Assembly: GCA_000759655.1 (NCBI GenBank)
Contig: KN173975.1
Coordinates: 1 to 8,763 of the forward strand
Source of the DNA: Acidicaldus organivorans
Lineage (GTDB): Bacteria; Pseudomonadota; Alphaproteobacteria; Acetobacterales; Acetobacteraceae
Direction: 5' to 3'
DNA: 8,763 nucleotides
Part shown: positions 1 to 6,148 of the stretch, piece by piece
Layout of the letters: the number at the start of each line of letters is the position of its first letter
Position numbering within the stretch: the first letter of the stretch is position 1
Notes under the pieces: generated by a model
Told to the model about the DNA's origin: nothing
Databases searched by the model: none
What the model saw: only the letters and a program-made list of their open reading frames with translations
Translations under genes and position numbers: made by a program

Positions 1-670
1 GCGGATTGGCTTCCGGCGAGAGGGGGGCGGCCTCGACGATCTCGCCGCTTTCCGCCTCCCGCACGGGCGCCTCTTCGGAGCGGCTCGGCCGCGCCGCGCC
101 GCCGAGCCAGGCCGCCGCCCGCTCGGCACGGCGCAGCGCGTCATCGAGCGCGGCCATCGTCGCCGAGAGATCGGGGCTCTCATCGCGCATCCAGGTGCGG
201 AGCGTCCACAGCCATACCGCAAGCAGCCCCTTCTTGCGGAGCTTGCCCCACGGGCCCCGCGTCCCCACCCCGGCGGCGGACAAAAGCCAGCCCATCGAGT
301 TGAAGGTGGCGGCGGTGAGGAAGGCGGCGAGCGGCGGGTCGAAGGGGAGGCCCCGCATCAGCGCGATCACCCCCGCCCGGTAGCGCTGCAGCACGTCGAT
401 GCGGCGCATCAGCATTTCGAAGAGGAGATCGCGCACCGTCTCCCCCTCGCGCCGCTCCTCGTCGAGCGCGGCGAGCGCGTGGGCATCCGCCATCCGCCCG
501 AGCTTGGCGAGCACGACGAGACGGCGGGGGAAGCGCCGCCGCACTTCGGCGAGCGGCAGGCCTGCCGCCCGCGCCGCCGCGGCGAGCTCGAAGCCCATCC
601 AGCCGCGCGCGGCGATCGCCTCGAACGCGGCGCTCAATAGTTTCTGGTCGAACTCAGGGTCGTCGGTCAT
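1..670 (-). CDS. COQ9-family (TetR-fold) protein, partial at the left edge
   Basis: The frame is open from the ATG at 668-670 to the window edge, giving 223 residues with no stop. The N-terminal part (about residues 10-50) looks like a TetR-type helix-turn-helix. Residues about 115-190 match the COQ9 C-terminal pattern: a run beginning AAFLTAATFNSMGWLL, then KGLLAVWLWTLRTWMRD, SPDL and a DDALRRAERAAAWLGG helix. COQ9 proteins keep the TetR fold but bind lipids and assist ubiquinone synthesis with Coq7-type hydroxylases at the membrane; that role is known for the family and inferred here. From about residue 191 the sequence becomes a Pro/Glu/Ala-rich tail that is cut by the edge. The ATG overlaps the mltG stop in an ATGA arrangement, with an AGGAGG ribosome site inside the mltG end, so translation is probably coupled. 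A plain TetR regulator is the alternative, but the C-terminal pattern argues against it. Confidence 0.72.
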   Translation of the reverse strand, partial: MTDDPEFDQKLLSAAFEAIAARGWMGFELAAAARAAGLPLAEVRRRFPRRLVVLAKLGRMADAHALAALDEERREGETVRDLLFEMLMRRIDVLQRYRAGVIALMRGLPFDPPLAAFLTAATFNSMGWLLSAAGVGTRGPWGKLRKKGLLAVWLWTLRTWMRDESPDLSATMAALDDALRRAERAAAWLGGAARPSRSEEAPVREAESGEIVEAAPLSPEANP

Positions 671-1677
671 CGTCCCTCCTCGCGGCCATCGCCCCCTGCC
701 GCACCCGCCGCCGAACGCTTCTGCGCGCGGTAGCGGGCGACGTTGCGGTCGTGCTCTTCGAGCGTGCGGGCAAAGACATGGCCCCCTTTGCCGTCGGCGA
801 CGAAATAGAGCGCATCACTCGGCGCAGGGTGCAACACGGCGAGGATGGCGGCAAGGCCGGGATTGCCGATCGGGGCGGGGGGAAGGCCACTGTTGCGATA
901 GGTGTTGAATGGGCTCGGCGCGGCGAGATCGGAGCGGGTGAGCGGCCGGCCGAGCCGCCCTTGTCCTTCACTCAGCGCATAGGCCACGGTCGGGTCGGCA
1001 TCGAGGCGCATCCCCTGGCGCAGCCGGTTGAGATAGACGGCGGCGATGAGCGGGCGCTCCTCGGGCTTTGCCGTCTCCCGCTCGACGATGCTGGCGAGAA
1101 TGACCGCCTCGCGCGGGGAGGCGAGCGGCAGGCCAGGGGCGCGGTTCTTCCACGCCTCTTCGAGCGCCTTCTGCTGGGCGGCGGCGGCGCGGGCAAGCAG
1201 GGTCTGACGCGGCGTGCCCCAGAGATAGGCGTAGGTCGCGGGAAGCAGCGTTCCCTCGGGAGGCAGGGGGCTCGCGGGCCCGGCGAGGGCGGGGGCGCGT
1301 TCGAGCAGGGCGGCCACTTCGGCCACGGTGAGGCCTTCGGGGATGGTGACGTGATGCTCGACCGGCTTGCCGTGGCGGAGGATGCCGAGCACCGTCTCCA
1401 GACTGGCATGCGCCGGAAAGGCTAATTCTCCGGCATGGAGCGGCCCGTCGGGCTCGAGCCAGAGGGCGAGACGGAAGAGGAGCGGATGGCGGACGAGCCC
1501 TGCCTCCCTGAGGACGCGCGCCACCTCAGCAGTGCTCCCTTGGGGGACGACGAGGGTGACGGGGGCGGGATTGGGTCCGGGCCATTCGAGGAGATGGCTT
1601 CGCGCCATCCGGAGCCCGTTCAGGGTGACGTTGAGGACGAGGGCGATGAGGAAAAGCCGCCCCGCCCAGCCGCGCAA
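667..1677 (-). CDS. mltG: Endolytic murein transglycosylase MltG (YceG family)
   Basis: MltG cleaves nascent peptidoglycan glycan strands at the inner membrane and is thought to help end strand polymerisation. In the 337-residue form used here there is one N-terminal membrane segment (about residues 4-25, including LFLIALVLNVTLNGL). A LysM-like region follows (about 40-125, from VTLVVPQGSTAEVARVLREA). The catalytic domain has ASIVERE with the likely catalytic Glu at residue 199, then YLNRLRQGMRLDADPTVAYA, SPFNTYRNSGLPPAPIGNPG and YFVADGKGGHVFARTLEEH. The length is normal for the family (E. coli about 340). The start is uncertain because there is no ATG or GTG near the N-terminus. I chose TTG at 1675-1677, which has a GAGG 11 bases upstream and places the membrane helix at the N-terminus. 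A TTG at 1765-1767 would add 30 residues and overlap fabF by 41 bases, but it has no ribosome site. The gene follows fabF in the fatty-acid operon, a common arrangement in proteobacteria. Confidence 0.93.
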   Translation of the reverse strand: MRGWAGRLFLIALVLNVTLNGLRMARSHLLEWPGPNPAPVTLVVPQGSTAEVARVLREAGLVRHPLLFRLALWLEPDGPLHAGELAFPAHASLETVLGILRHGKPVEHHVTIPEGLTVAEVAALLERAPALAGPASPLPPEGTLLPATYAYLWGTPRQTLLARAAAAQQKALEEAWKNRAPGLPLASPREAVILASIVERETAKPEERPLIAAVYLNRLRQGMRLDADPTVAYALSEGQGRLGRPLTRSDLAAPSPFNTYRNSGLPPAPIGNPGLAAILAVLHPAPSDALYFVADGKGGHVFARTLEEHDRNVARYRAQKRSAAGAAGGDGREEGR

Positions 1678-1726
1678 CCCCGCCAGCGCCTCGGTTAAGC
1701 GCGCTTTCCCTCCGCCGGGGCCGCGC

Positions 1727-2995
1727 TCAGACGGCCCGGAAGATGATGGAGGCGTTGGTGCCGCCAAAGCCGAAACTATTGGAAAGAGCGGTGCGGATCG
1801 GCCGCCGCTGCGCCTCGCACGCCACCCGGTCTATCACGCTCTCGCGGCTCGGGTGCTCGAGATTGAGCGTGGGTGGGGCCACCTGGTCGCGAATGGCGAG
1901 GATGGAGAACACGGCCTCCACCGCCCCCGCCGCGCCGAGCAAATGGCCGATCGCGGACTTGGTCGAGGACATGGCGAGCCGCTTCGCCGCGTCGCCGAAA
2001 AGCCGCTCGACCGCCTCGAGTTCGAGATCGTCGCCGAGCGGGGTCGAGGTGCCGTGGGCGTTGATGTAGTCGATCTCTTCGACCCCAAATCCGCCATTGC
2101 GCAAGGCATTCTGCATGGCGCGATAGGCGCCCTCGTGGCCCTCGGCCGGCGCGGTGATGTGATAGGCATCCCCGGAAAGCCCGTAGCCCACCACCTCGGC
2201 GTAGATCTTGGCCCCGCGCCGCCTGGCGTGCTCGTACTCCTCGAGCACCAGCACCGCCGCGCCTTCGCCCATGACGAAACCGTCGCGGTCGCGGTCCCAG
2301 GGACGGGAGGCGCGTTCGGGCGTGTCGTTGAAGGCGGTGGAGAGGGCGCGCGAGGCGCAGAACCCGCCGATGCCGAGCGGGCAGACCGCCGCTTCCGCCC
2401 CGCCCGCCACCATGAGGTCGGCATCGCCCCAGAGGATGAGCCGCGCCGCGTCCCCGATCGCATGCACACCGGTGGCGCAAGCGGTGACGACGGAATGATT
2501 CGGGCCCTTGAGCCCGTATTTGATGGAGACGTGGCCGGAGACGAGGTTGATCAGGGCGGAGGGGATGAAGAAGGGCGAAAGCCGCCGCACCCGCCCCTCA
2601 TGGACCTGGACCGAGGCCTCGTAGATGGTCTGCAAGCCCCCGATGCCGGAGCCGATGAGGACCCCGGCGCGGGTCCGCTCCTCTTCCGAGGCGGGCTTCC
2701 AGCCGCAATCCTCCATCGCCTCGGAGGCTGCCGCCAGCCCGAGCTGGATGAAGCGATCCATCTTCTTGTGGTCCTTGGGCGGGATCCACTCGGAGGGATC
2801 GAATCGCCCCTCGGCGCGCGGGCCGGCCGGCACCTCGCCCGCGATCTTCGAGGGGAGGTCGGTGGTGTCGAAGCTTTCGATGCGGCGGATCCCCGACTCC
2901 CCGGCGATCAGCCGTTTCCACACATGTTCGACACCGAGGCCGAGCGGACAAACCACGCCCATCCCGGTGACCACGACGCGGCGCTCTGCCTTCAT
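1727..2995 (-). CDS. fabF: 3-oxoacyl-ACP synthase II (KAS II)
   Basis: FabF condenses malonyl-ACP with acyl-ACP, releasing CO2, in each elongation round of type II fatty-acid synthesis in the cytoplasm. The 422-residue protein starts RRVVVTGMGVVCPLG, a typical KAS II opening. The Cys-His-His site is complete: Cys173 in VTACATGVHAIGDAARLI, His314 in NAHGTSTPLGD and His351 in KSAIGHLLGAAGAVE, with Lys346 in the last motif. The gating loop GFGGTNAS is at 409-416. Cys plus two His marks an elongating KAS I/II rather than FabH, and the thiolase-fold length matches FabF. The ATG at 2993-2995 has GGAG 8 bases upstream. The gene lies 43 bases after acpP, so they are probably co-transcribed, and it ends in TGA just before mltG. 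Confidence 0.97.
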   Translation of the reverse strand: MKAERRVVVTGMGVVCPLGLGVEHVWKRLIAGESGIRRIESFDTTDLPSKIAGEVPAGPRAEGRFDPSEWIPPKDHKKMDRFIQLGLAAASEAMEDCGWKPASEEERTRAGVLIGSGIGGLQTIYEASVQVHEGRVRRLSPFFIPSALINLVSGHVSIKYGLKGPNHSVVTACATGVHAIGDAARLILWGDADLMVAGGAEAAVCPLGIGGFCASRALSTAFNDTPERASRPWDRDRDGFVMGEGAAVLVLEEYEHARRRGAKIYAEVVGYGLSGDAYHITAPAEGHEGAYRAMQNALRNGGFGVEEIDYINAHGTSTPLGDDLELEAVERLFGDAAKRLAMSSTKSAIGHLLGAAGAVEAVFSILAIRDQVAPPTLNLEHPSRESVIDRVACEAQRRPIRTALSNSFGFGGTNASIIFRAV

Positions 2996-3038
2996 CGTCC
3001 CTGCTCCGCCCGGCCCCAGACCGGTTGTCCCGTTTGCC

Positions 3039-3278
3039 TTACGCCGCCTTCTGGCGCTCGATATATTCGATGGCGTCCTTCACCGTGCTGATCTTCTCCG
3101 CCGCATCCTCGGGGATCTCGACGTTGAACGCCTCCTCGAAGGCCATGACCAGCTCGACCGTGTCGAGACTGTCCGCCCCCAGATCGTCGATGAAGGACGC
3201 TTCCGGCGTGACCTTCGACTCCTCCACGCCGAGATGCTCGACGACGATCTTCTTCACCTTTTCGGCGATTTCACTCAT
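3039..3278 (-). CDS. acpP: Acyl carrier protein
   Basis: This is a 79-residue acidic carrier protein that holds growing acyl chains as thioesters on a 4'-phosphopantetheine arm and passes them between FabD, FabF, FabG and later enzymes. The attachment motif [11 protein letters not shown] is present, with the modified serine at residue 37, preceded by SFIDDL and followed by the usual [19 protein letters not shown] helix. The length and start ([20 protein letters not shown]) are typical of the housekeeping AcpP. The ATG at 3276-3278 has AGGAG 11 bases upstream; an out-of-frame ATG lies 7 bases before the start. The gene sits between fabG (181 bases upstream) and fabF (43 bases downstream). The long upstream gap allows a separate promoter, which would suit the high AcpP demand of cells. 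Confidence 0.98.
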   Translation of the reverse strand: MSEIAEKVKKIVVEHLGVEESKVTPEASFIDDLGADSLDTVELVMAFEEAFNVEIPEDAAEKISTVKDAIEYIERQKAA

Positions 3279-3349
3279 GGATCATGCAACTCCTGACTTT
3301 GGTCCTCTTAGATCCCGCACCCGAACGCCGCAACCGGCGGAAGTGCCGC

Positions 3350-3364
3350 GCCGCCTCCGGCGGC
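3350..3364. repeat. GC-rich hairpin in the acpP leader
   Basis: A perfect inverted repeat, GCCGCC-TCC-GGCGGC, lies about 70 bases upstream of acpP. On the transcribed (minus) strand no U-run follows, so it is not a standard intrinsic terminator. It could be a folded 5' end or an mRNA stability element between fabG and acpP, or chance in GC-rich DNA. Confidence 0.3.
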
Positions 3365-3379
3365 CCGTGTGCGAGGGCG

Positions 3380-3406
3380 ATTAGCACGACTCGGTCTCGA
3401 CGCCAA
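3380..3406 (-). promoter_or_regulatory. Possible internal promoter for acpP
   Basis: Read on the minus strand, TTGGCG (3401-3406) is followed after 15 bases by GCTAAT (3380-3385). Each box matches four of six consensus bases and the spacing is short, so this is weak. It lies about 100 bases upstream of acpP, in the only large gap inside the operon. Confidence 0.25.
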
Positions 3407-3459
3407 CACGCGAGAGCGCTTTCTCTGCGCCCGTCCTCCCCCTTCATCCCTTGCCCGCC

Positions 3460-4197
3460 TCATGGCATCGCCATGCCGCCATTGACGTGAAGGGTGGTTC
3501 CCGTCACCCATCCCGCCTCCTCGGAGGCGAGATAGACGCAGGCGGCGGCGACGTCCTCGGGGCGGCCAAGCCGCCCGATCGGAATGCGCTCGGCGAGCGC
3601 CGCCCGCTGGGCCTCGCTCAGCGCCTCGGTCATCGGCGTTTCGATGAAGCCGGGGGCGATGGCATTGACGGTGACGCCGCGCGCCGCGACCTCCTGGGCG
3701 AGGGATTTGGTCATCCCGATCAGCCCGGCCTTGGCCGCGGCGTAATTGGCCTGTCCGGGATTGCCGGTCACGCCCACGATGCTCGCGATGTTGATGATGC
3801 GGCCCCAGCGGCGGCGGATCATCGTCTTGAGCGCGGCGCGGGAGAGGCGGAAGGGCGCGGTGAGATCGACGGCGAGCACCTTCTCCCAATCCTCGTCCTT
3901 GAGGCGAAGGGCCAGCGCATCGCGGGTGAGGCCGGCATTGTTGACAAGGATGTCGAGTGCTGCCCCGCCTTCGGTGGCCGCGGCGATCAGCGCATCCGAG
4001 GCGGCCGCCTCCGAGAGATCGGCAGGGATGACGCGGGCGCGTCCGCCGAGTTCGGCGGCGAGCGCCTCAAGCGCAGGGCGGCGCGTGCCGGAGAGGATCA
4101 CCTCCGCGCCCTGGGCGTGGAGCGCGCGGGCGATCGCCGCGCCGATCCCGCCCGAGGCGCCGGTGATGAGAGCGCGTTTGCCATCGAGACGGAACAT
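3460..4197 (-). CDS. fabG: 3-oxoacyl-ACP reductase
   Basis: FabG reduces 3-oxoacyl-ACP to 3-hydroxyacyl-ACP with NADPH. The 245-residue protein is a classical short-chain dehydrogenase: the nucleotide-binding motif TGASGGIG is at 12-19, NNAG at 86-89, the catalytic Ser139 in NIASIVG, and Tyr152 and Lys156 in NYAAAKAGLIG. PGFIETPMTEALS and the C-terminal TGTTLHVNGGMAMP are typical of FabG, and the length equals E. coli FabG within a residue or two. The oddity is in WEKVLAVDLTAPFRLSRA: Asp111 stands where the catalytic-tetrad Asn of E. coli FabG (ETNLSSVF) is expected. The ATG at 4195-4197 has AAGGAG 8 bases upstream. The gene lies 71 bases after fabD in the same operon, which supports the fatty-acid role over other short-chain reductases. 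Confidence 0.96.
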   Translation of the reverse strand: MFRLDGKRALITGASGGIGAAIARALHAQGAEVILSGTRRPALEALAAELGGRARVIPADLSEAAASDALIAAATEGGAALDILVNNAGLTRDALALRLKDEDWEKVLAVDLTAPFRLSRAALKTMIRRRWGRIINIASIVGVTGNPGQANYAAAKAGLIGMTKSLAQEVAARGVTVNAIAPGFIETPMTEALSEAQRAALAERIPIGRLGRPEDVAAACVYLASEEAGWVTGTTLHVNGGMAMP

Positions 4198-4268
4198 CGG
4201 CGGGTCTCCTTAAATGCTTATCAGGCGCGAAGTTGGGAACGGATCAGCGCAAGGGAGGACCGTCCCGT

Positions 4269-5222
4269 TCAGCCAAGCGTCTTGACCAGAGCCTCGATCT
4301 CGGCCGGGGTTCCGGCGGCGAAGACCTCCGCCTCCGGGGTGATACGGCGGATGAGGCCGGAGAGCACCTTGCCGCTGCCGAGCTCGGCGAAGACCTGCAC
4401 CCCCTTGGCCGCCATGTTTTGCACGCTCTCCCGCCAGCGCACCAGACCGGTGACCTGACGGACGAGGAGGTCGCGGATGATCAGCGGATCACGCACCTCT
4501 TCGGCGGTGACATTGGCGATCAGCGGCACTTTGGGCGGATGGAGCGGGGTCGTGGCGAGCGCTTCGCGCATCTCCGCCGCCGCCGGTTCCATCAGCGGGC
4601 AGTGGAACGGGGCGGAGACGGGAAGGAGGAGCGCCCGCTTGATGCCGCGTTCCTTGGCGATCGCGAGGGCGCGTTCGACCGCCGCCTTATGGCCGGAGAT
4701 CACCACCTGTCCCCCGCCATTGTCGTTGGCCGGGGTGACGACCTCGTCCTCGTGCCCTTCGCGGGCTGCAGCGCAGATCGCCTCGGCCTGGTCGAGCTCG
4801 GCCCCAAGCAGCGCCGCCATCGCCCCCTCGCCCGGGGGCACGGCGCGCTGCATGGCCTGGCCGCGGCGGCGAAGCAGGCGGGCGGCGTCGGCGAGGCTGA
4901 GACTGGCCGCCGCGGCGAGGGCCGAATATTCGCCGAGCGAGTGGCCGGCGACGAACTGCGCCGCCCGCTCGAGCGCGATCCCCGCCTCGCGTTCGAGCAC
5001 GCGGATGACGGCGAGCGAGTGGGCCATCAGGGCGGGCTGGGCGTTTTCGGTGAGGGTGAGGGTCTCGGCCGGGCCTTCGAACATGAGGCGGGAGAGACTG
5101 TCCTTGAGCGCCTCATCGACCTCCTCGAACACCTCGCGCGCGGCGGAAAAGGCCTCGGCGAGATCCTTGCCCATGCCAACCGCCTGGCTGCCCTGGCCGG
5201 GAAAGACGAAGGCGCGTGCCAT
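4269..5222 (-). CDS. fabD: Malonyl-CoA:ACP transacylase
   Basis: FabD moves malonyl groups from CoA to AcpP and so supplies the extender unit for fatty-acid synthesis. The 317-residue protein opens with ARAFVFPGQGSQAVGMGKDL, the family hallmark. The nucleophile Ser95 is in GHSLGEYSALAAA, the carboxylate-binding Arg is in the LRRRGQAMQ run (about residue 120), the catalytic His207 is in PVSAPFHCPLM, and the late PLIANVTAEEV and ELGSGKVLSGL motifs are present. Length is normal. The ATG at 5220-5222 has AGGAG 6 bases upstream (5229-5233 on the plus strand). It is the first gene of the leftward operon, behind a TTGACA promoter and a leader with a 15-base tandem duplication. Confidence 0.97.
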   Translation of the reverse strand: MARAFVFPGQGSQAVGMGKDLAEAFSAAREVFEEVDEALKDSLSRLMFEGPAETLTLTENAQPALMAHSLAVIRVLEREAGIALERAAQFVAGHSLGEYSALAAAASLSLADAARLLRRRGQAMQRAVPPGEGAMAALLGAELDQAEAICAAAREGHEDEVVTPANDNGGGQVVISGHKAAVERALAIAKERGIKRALLLPVSAPFHCPLMEPAAAEMREALATTPLHPPKVPLIANVTAEEVRDPLIIRDLLVRQVTGLVRWRESVQNMAAKGVQVFAELGSGKVLSGLIRRITPEAEVFAAGTPAEIEALVKTLG

Positions 5223-5234
5223 GACTATCTCCTC

Positions 5235-5264
5235 ATCCCTGAGATCCGGATCCCTGAGATCCGG
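5235..5264. repeat. Perfect 15-base tandem duplication in the fabD leader
   Basis: The unit ATCCCTGAGATCCGG occurs twice in direct succession (5235-5249 and 5250-5264). The junction forms the 8-base palindrome ATCCGGAT. The block lies between the predicted fabD transcription start and its ribosome site, so it would be in the 5' untranslated RNA of the fatty-acid operon. Confidence 0.9.
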
Positions 5265-5290
5265 TATTGAGTCCGGTCGATTGGGCGAGG

Positions 5291-5319
5291 CGCCTAATCG
5301 GCGCTCGCGCCCCTGTCAA
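5291..5319 (-). promoter_or_regulatory. Predicted promoter of the fabD operon
   Basis: On the minus strand a perfect -35 box TTGACA (5314-5319) is followed after 17 bases by TAGGCG (5291-5296), a poor -10 box. The start would fall near 5284, giving a leader of about 60 bases. A short inverted repeat, GCGCC-TAATC-GGCGC at 5290-5304, overlaps the -10 box. The exact -35 box and its place upstream of fabD support the call; the weak -10 box lowers it. Confidence 0.5.
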
Positions 5320-5392
5320 CCATCGCAGGAGGAAGGGGCGGGGAGGGGAAGAACGCCCGGGATGGCTTGATCGGTGTGGCTGATCATGACCC

Positions 5393-5421
5393 TTGCTTTT
5401 CTCGATAATCGCCGCAATAAT
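5393..5421 (+). promoter_or_regulatory. Predicted promoter of the small plus-strand gene
   Basis: TTGCTT (5393-5398) is followed after exactly 17 bases by AATAAT (5416-5421), which matches five of six bases of the sigma-70 -10 consensus. The start would be near 5428, about 40 bases before the GTG start of the small gene. A second GATAAT at 5404-5409 has no good partner box. Confidence 0.6.
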
Positions 5422-5434
5422 GCTCTCCCAGAAG

Positions 5435-5451
5435 TTGCGAATGGTTCGCAA
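5435..5451. promoter_or_regulatory. Perfect 17-base inverted repeat, possible operator
   Basis: TTGCGAA-TGG-TTCGCAA has two perfect 7-base arms around a 3-base centre. It starts about 14 bases after the -10 box and ends 7 bases before the AGGAG ribosome site of the small gene. In DNA it has the form of a binding site for a dimeric repressor placed just after a transcription start. In RNA it would be a short hairpin beside the ribosome site. Confidence 0.55.
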
Positions 5452-5467
5452 TTGGTGCAGGAGAGCC

Positions 5468-5707
5468 GTGACCGTGAAAGAATCCCCCATTGCCCGCCGC
5501 TGTGAGCGTGCCGTGGTCACGGCCTATCGTGAGTTGCGCAGCCGCGGGGTGAGCGATTTCGACGCGTTCCGCGCCTGCACCACGCTCTATCGGATCCACC
5601 ATCCCGAATCGTCGGTGAGCGAGGCCCGCTATCTAGTCGCCGAGTGGATCGACCATCACGTCGTGCGCAAGGCCACGGGGCCGACGCAGGGCTGCCCCTG
5701 CGACTAA
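5468..5707 (+). CDS. Small hypothetical protein, about 79 aa
   Basis: I do not recognise the family. With the GTG start at 5468 the product is 79 residues, soluble in appearance, with no signal peptide or membrane segment. It has a basic N-terminus (KESPIARRCERAVVTAYREL), a central FDAFRACTTLYRIHHPES and a last helix SEARYLVAEWIDHHVV. The end is GCPCD, giving four Cys in all (one near residue 12, one central, and a terminal Cys-Pro-Cys), plus paired His residues; metal binding or redox activity is possible but unproved. AGGAG at 5459-5463 is 4 bases from GTG 5468 and 10 bases from GTG 5474, so either start is possible; an ATG at 5441 has no ribosome site and lies inside the inverted repeat. 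A good promoter and codon use like that of its neighbours support a real gene. It is divergent from fabD. Confidence 0.68.
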   Translation: MTVKESPIARRCERAVVTAYRELRSRGVSDFDAFRACTTLYRIHHPESSVSEARYLVAEWIDHHVVRKATGPTQGCPCD

Positions 5708-5709
5708 AT

Positions 5710-5740
5710 GCCTCGAGAGAGGCGCTCGAGACTTTCTTCC
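5710..5740 (+). terminator. Weak terminator-like hairpin after the small gene
   Basis: Immediately after the TAA of the small gene, GCCTC-GAGA-GAGGC forms a 5-base stem with a GNRA-type loop (5710-5723). An alternative 6-base pairing of two CTCGAG copies (5712-5717 and 5725-5730) competes with it. A pyrimidine-rich run (ACTTTCTTCC) follows at 5731-5740 but is not a pure T-run. Confidence 0.35.
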
Positions 5741-5800
5741 TACTTCCTCAAGCGATTCCCTCCCGGGTGAGGGGATCGGCGTCTTCGGTCGGGCCGGCGG

Positions 5801-5820
5801 GGGCGGCGTGAGCGCCGTCC
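5801..5820. repeat. GC-rich hairpin
   Basis: GGGCGGCG and CGCCGTCC pair over 8 bases with one G-T pair around a TGAG loop. No T-run follows on either strand. It lies between the small gene and the AT-rich island and may mark a transcript end, but it has no other support. Confidence 0.3.
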
Positions 5821-5830
5821 GTTCCCGGAA

Positions 5831-5915
5831 ATCCTTCGAACGAAAAAAGAACACGGGTCAAGATTTCACGTATTTCATAAACGAAATTTAAACCGATTGC
5901 GTTTAATGTATCTTC
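5831..5915 (+). promoter_or_regulatory. AT-rich island, probable promoter region upstream of the cyclase
   Basis: This stretch is markedly richer in A+T than the rest of the window, as expected of a control region. It holds TTTAAT (5902-5907, five of six -10 bases) and TATCTT (5909-5914), but I see no convincing -35 box at 16-18 bases. Nested inverted repeats lie here: ATTTC-ATAAAC-GAAAT (5872-5887) and TAAACG, 16 bases, CGTTTA (5878-5905). The remaining sequence to 6148 shows no confident gene. Confidence 0.4.
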
Positions 5916-6148
5916 TCGTGGACCATGGGGCGGGCATGCCCTCGTATGCTCCGAAACGGTCCGACGAAACGAAAGGTGCAAACGAAAGACGGATCCTCAA
6001 GCTGGTCGCATCCAAGGGCGGCGTCGAAAAAAGGGCAGTGAACGGACCCGAGACGGCATCCCCTCGTCCCCCGCCCGAGATGAGGCCCAAGCAGTAAAAC
6101 CCCACCAAGCCCCTGGAAAACGGGAAATCGGCAACAGGCGGAATTGCG

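Noticed and set aside
1367..3091. 574-codon plus-strand open frame opposite mltG and fabF
   Set aside because: It is an antisense shadow of two certain genes in GC-rich DNA and its Arg/Gly-rich product shows no family motifs.
3451..4458. 335-codon plus-strand open frame opposite fabG
   Set aside because: It is an antisense shadow of a complete short-chain reductase.
4233..5270. 345-codon plus-strand open frame opposite fabD
   Set aside because: It mirrors fabD, whose motifs are complete, and the translated sequence has no recognisable domain.
5878..5908. CtrA-type site (TTAA, 7 bases, TTAA) in the AT-rich island
   Set aside because: The two TTAA copies are separated by 11 bases rather than 7, so the spacing does not fit.
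5940..6060. Possible cyclic di-GMP (GEMM) riboswitch before the cyclase, prompted by GCAAAC and GGATCC strings
   Set aside because: The conserved GEMM core and paired helices are not visible by eye; a covariance search would be needed to claim it.
5906..6097. 63-codon plus-strand frame (MYLLVDHGAGMPSYAPKR...)
   Set aside because: There is no ribosome site before the ATG, no recognisable family, and it starts inside the AT-rich control island. An internal ATG at 5936 has only a weak purine run. Conservation data could revive it.
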